Source: Desulfobacteraceae bacterium
GTDB taxonomy: Bacteria; Desulfobacterota; Desulfobacteria; Desulfobacterales; Desulfosalsimonadaceae
Length of the DNA stretch: 6,092 bases
Direction of reading: 5' to 3'
Assembly (NCBI GenBank): GCA_024636355.1
Contig: JAGXHH010000092.1
Location: 1 to 6,092 of the forward strand
In this document: in pieces, positions 5,543-6,092 of the stretch
How the letters are laid out: every line of letters starts with the position of its first letter
Numbering within the stretch: position 1 is the first letter of the stretch
The notes under the pieces: generated by a model
The model's input: the letters and a program-made list of their open reading frames with translations, nothing else
What the model was told of the DNA's origin: nothing
Databases searched by the model: none
Program-made: the position numbers and the translations under genes

Positions 5543-6068
5543 ACGAAATCTCGAGGAAATCGTTCACGAGCGGACAGCCGAACTTGTCGCCGCACGGGAA
5601 GAAGCGGAAAAAAAGAAACAAACCGCTGAAAACTCCCTGGTGGAAATAAAAACCTTAAAAGACCAACTGGAAGCGGAAAGAGCCTATCTGCAGGAAGAAA
5701 TTAAACTCGAATACAACCATGAGCAAATTATCGGGCACAGTGACGGGCTCAAATATGTGCTCTATAAGGTGGAACAAATCGCGGGCGGAGACACCATCGT
5801 ACTGGTTCTTGGTGAGACCGGAACCGGCAAGGAGCTGGTTGCGCGCGCCATACACAACTTGAGCCCGCGCAAAAACCGGGCGCTGGTAAAAGTAAACTGC
5901 GCCGCATTGCCCTCAAACCTGATCGAAAGCGAATTGTTCGGTCACGAGAAAGGCGCTTTCAGCGGCTCTCATTCCAGGCGACTTGGCCGATTTGAGGTCG
6001 CAAACGGCGCAACACTTTTTCTGGATGAAATCGGCGGATTGCCGATTGAATTGCAGGCAAAGCTGCTC
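5496..6068 (+). CDS. sigma54-interacting AAA+ activator, C-terminal part, frameshifted and truncated
   Basis: The continuation of the preceding PAS gene, shifted one frame, gives 191 codons with no stop and no ATG. It opens with the PAS end (LILLAIEDVTERE), then a coiled coil at about 15-72 (many E, K and A), then the AAA+ domain: IIGHSDGLKYV (78-88), Walker A GETGTGKE (106-113), ESELFGHEKGAF (144-155), Walker B TLFLDEIG (173-180), and ends in ELQAKLL. These proteins hydrolyse ATP to remodel RNA polymerase-sigma54 at distant enhancers. The sigma54-contacting loop, normally GAFTGA, reads GAFSGS (153-158). The rest of the AAA+ domain and the DNA-binding helix-turn-helix are missing because the contig ends in adapter. 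Its target genes are unknown; the kinase promoter is one candidate. Confidence 0.88.
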
Positions 6069-6092
6069 CTGTCTCTTATACACATCTCCGAG
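6069..6092 (+). other. Nextera adapter (Tn5 mosaic end plus CCGAG)
   Basis: CTGTCTCTTATACACATCT (6069-6087) is the reverse complement of the 19-bp Tn5 mosaic end used in Nextera libraries, and CCGAG (6088-6092) is the beginning of the read-2 adapter that follows it. It interrupts the AAA+ gene exactly where the conserved ELQAKLL run should continue. It is library-derived sequence, not genome. Confidence 0.97.

Overview
The window looks like the end of a draft or metagenome contig from a mid-GC, Gram-negative anaerobe-type bacterium, most likely a Desulfobacterota (old Deltaproteobacteria) lineage. This rests on gene content: a membrane PAS histidine kinase with an HEFNN H-box, a succinate/acetate-type CoA-transferase, a universal stress protein fused to a membrane module, and a PAS-sigma54 activator. 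No rRNA or marker gene is present, so the assignment is an inference. The last 24 bases (6069-6092) are Nextera adapter, not genome.

Layout. Minus strand: a partial gene of unknown function (1-260, running off the left edge), a two-TM PAS histidine kinase (193-1734), and a possible 54-codon Cys-containing ORF (1828-1992). A near-consensus sigma54 -24/-12 site (1925-1910) points at the kinase. Plus strand: a CoA-transferase (2126-3640), a membrane-Usp fusion protein (3804-4619), a 551-base gene-poor stretch (4620-5170), and a PAS-coiled-coil-AAA+ sigma54 activator (5171 to the end). The activator is broken into two frames at about 5495 and truncated by the contig end.

The gene-poor stretch ends in a nested palindromic element 11 bases before the activator start. 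A perfect 23-bp REP pair (REPIN, 5042-5101) sits inside a 15-bp imperfect inverted repeat (5013-5027/5129-5143), and that sits between two 13-bp direct repeats (5000-5012/5147-5159).

How the parts may fit together (inference): the kinase and the sigma54 activator are both sensory, and the kinase appears to have a sigma54 promoter, so sigma54-dependent control of local genes is plausible. The activator has no receiver domain in the visible part and senses through PAS, so a direct kinase-regulator pairing is not shown. The CoA-transferase is a central carbon enzyme with its own leader and may be functionally independent. No CRISPR, tRNA, rRNA, transposase gene or defence system was seen.
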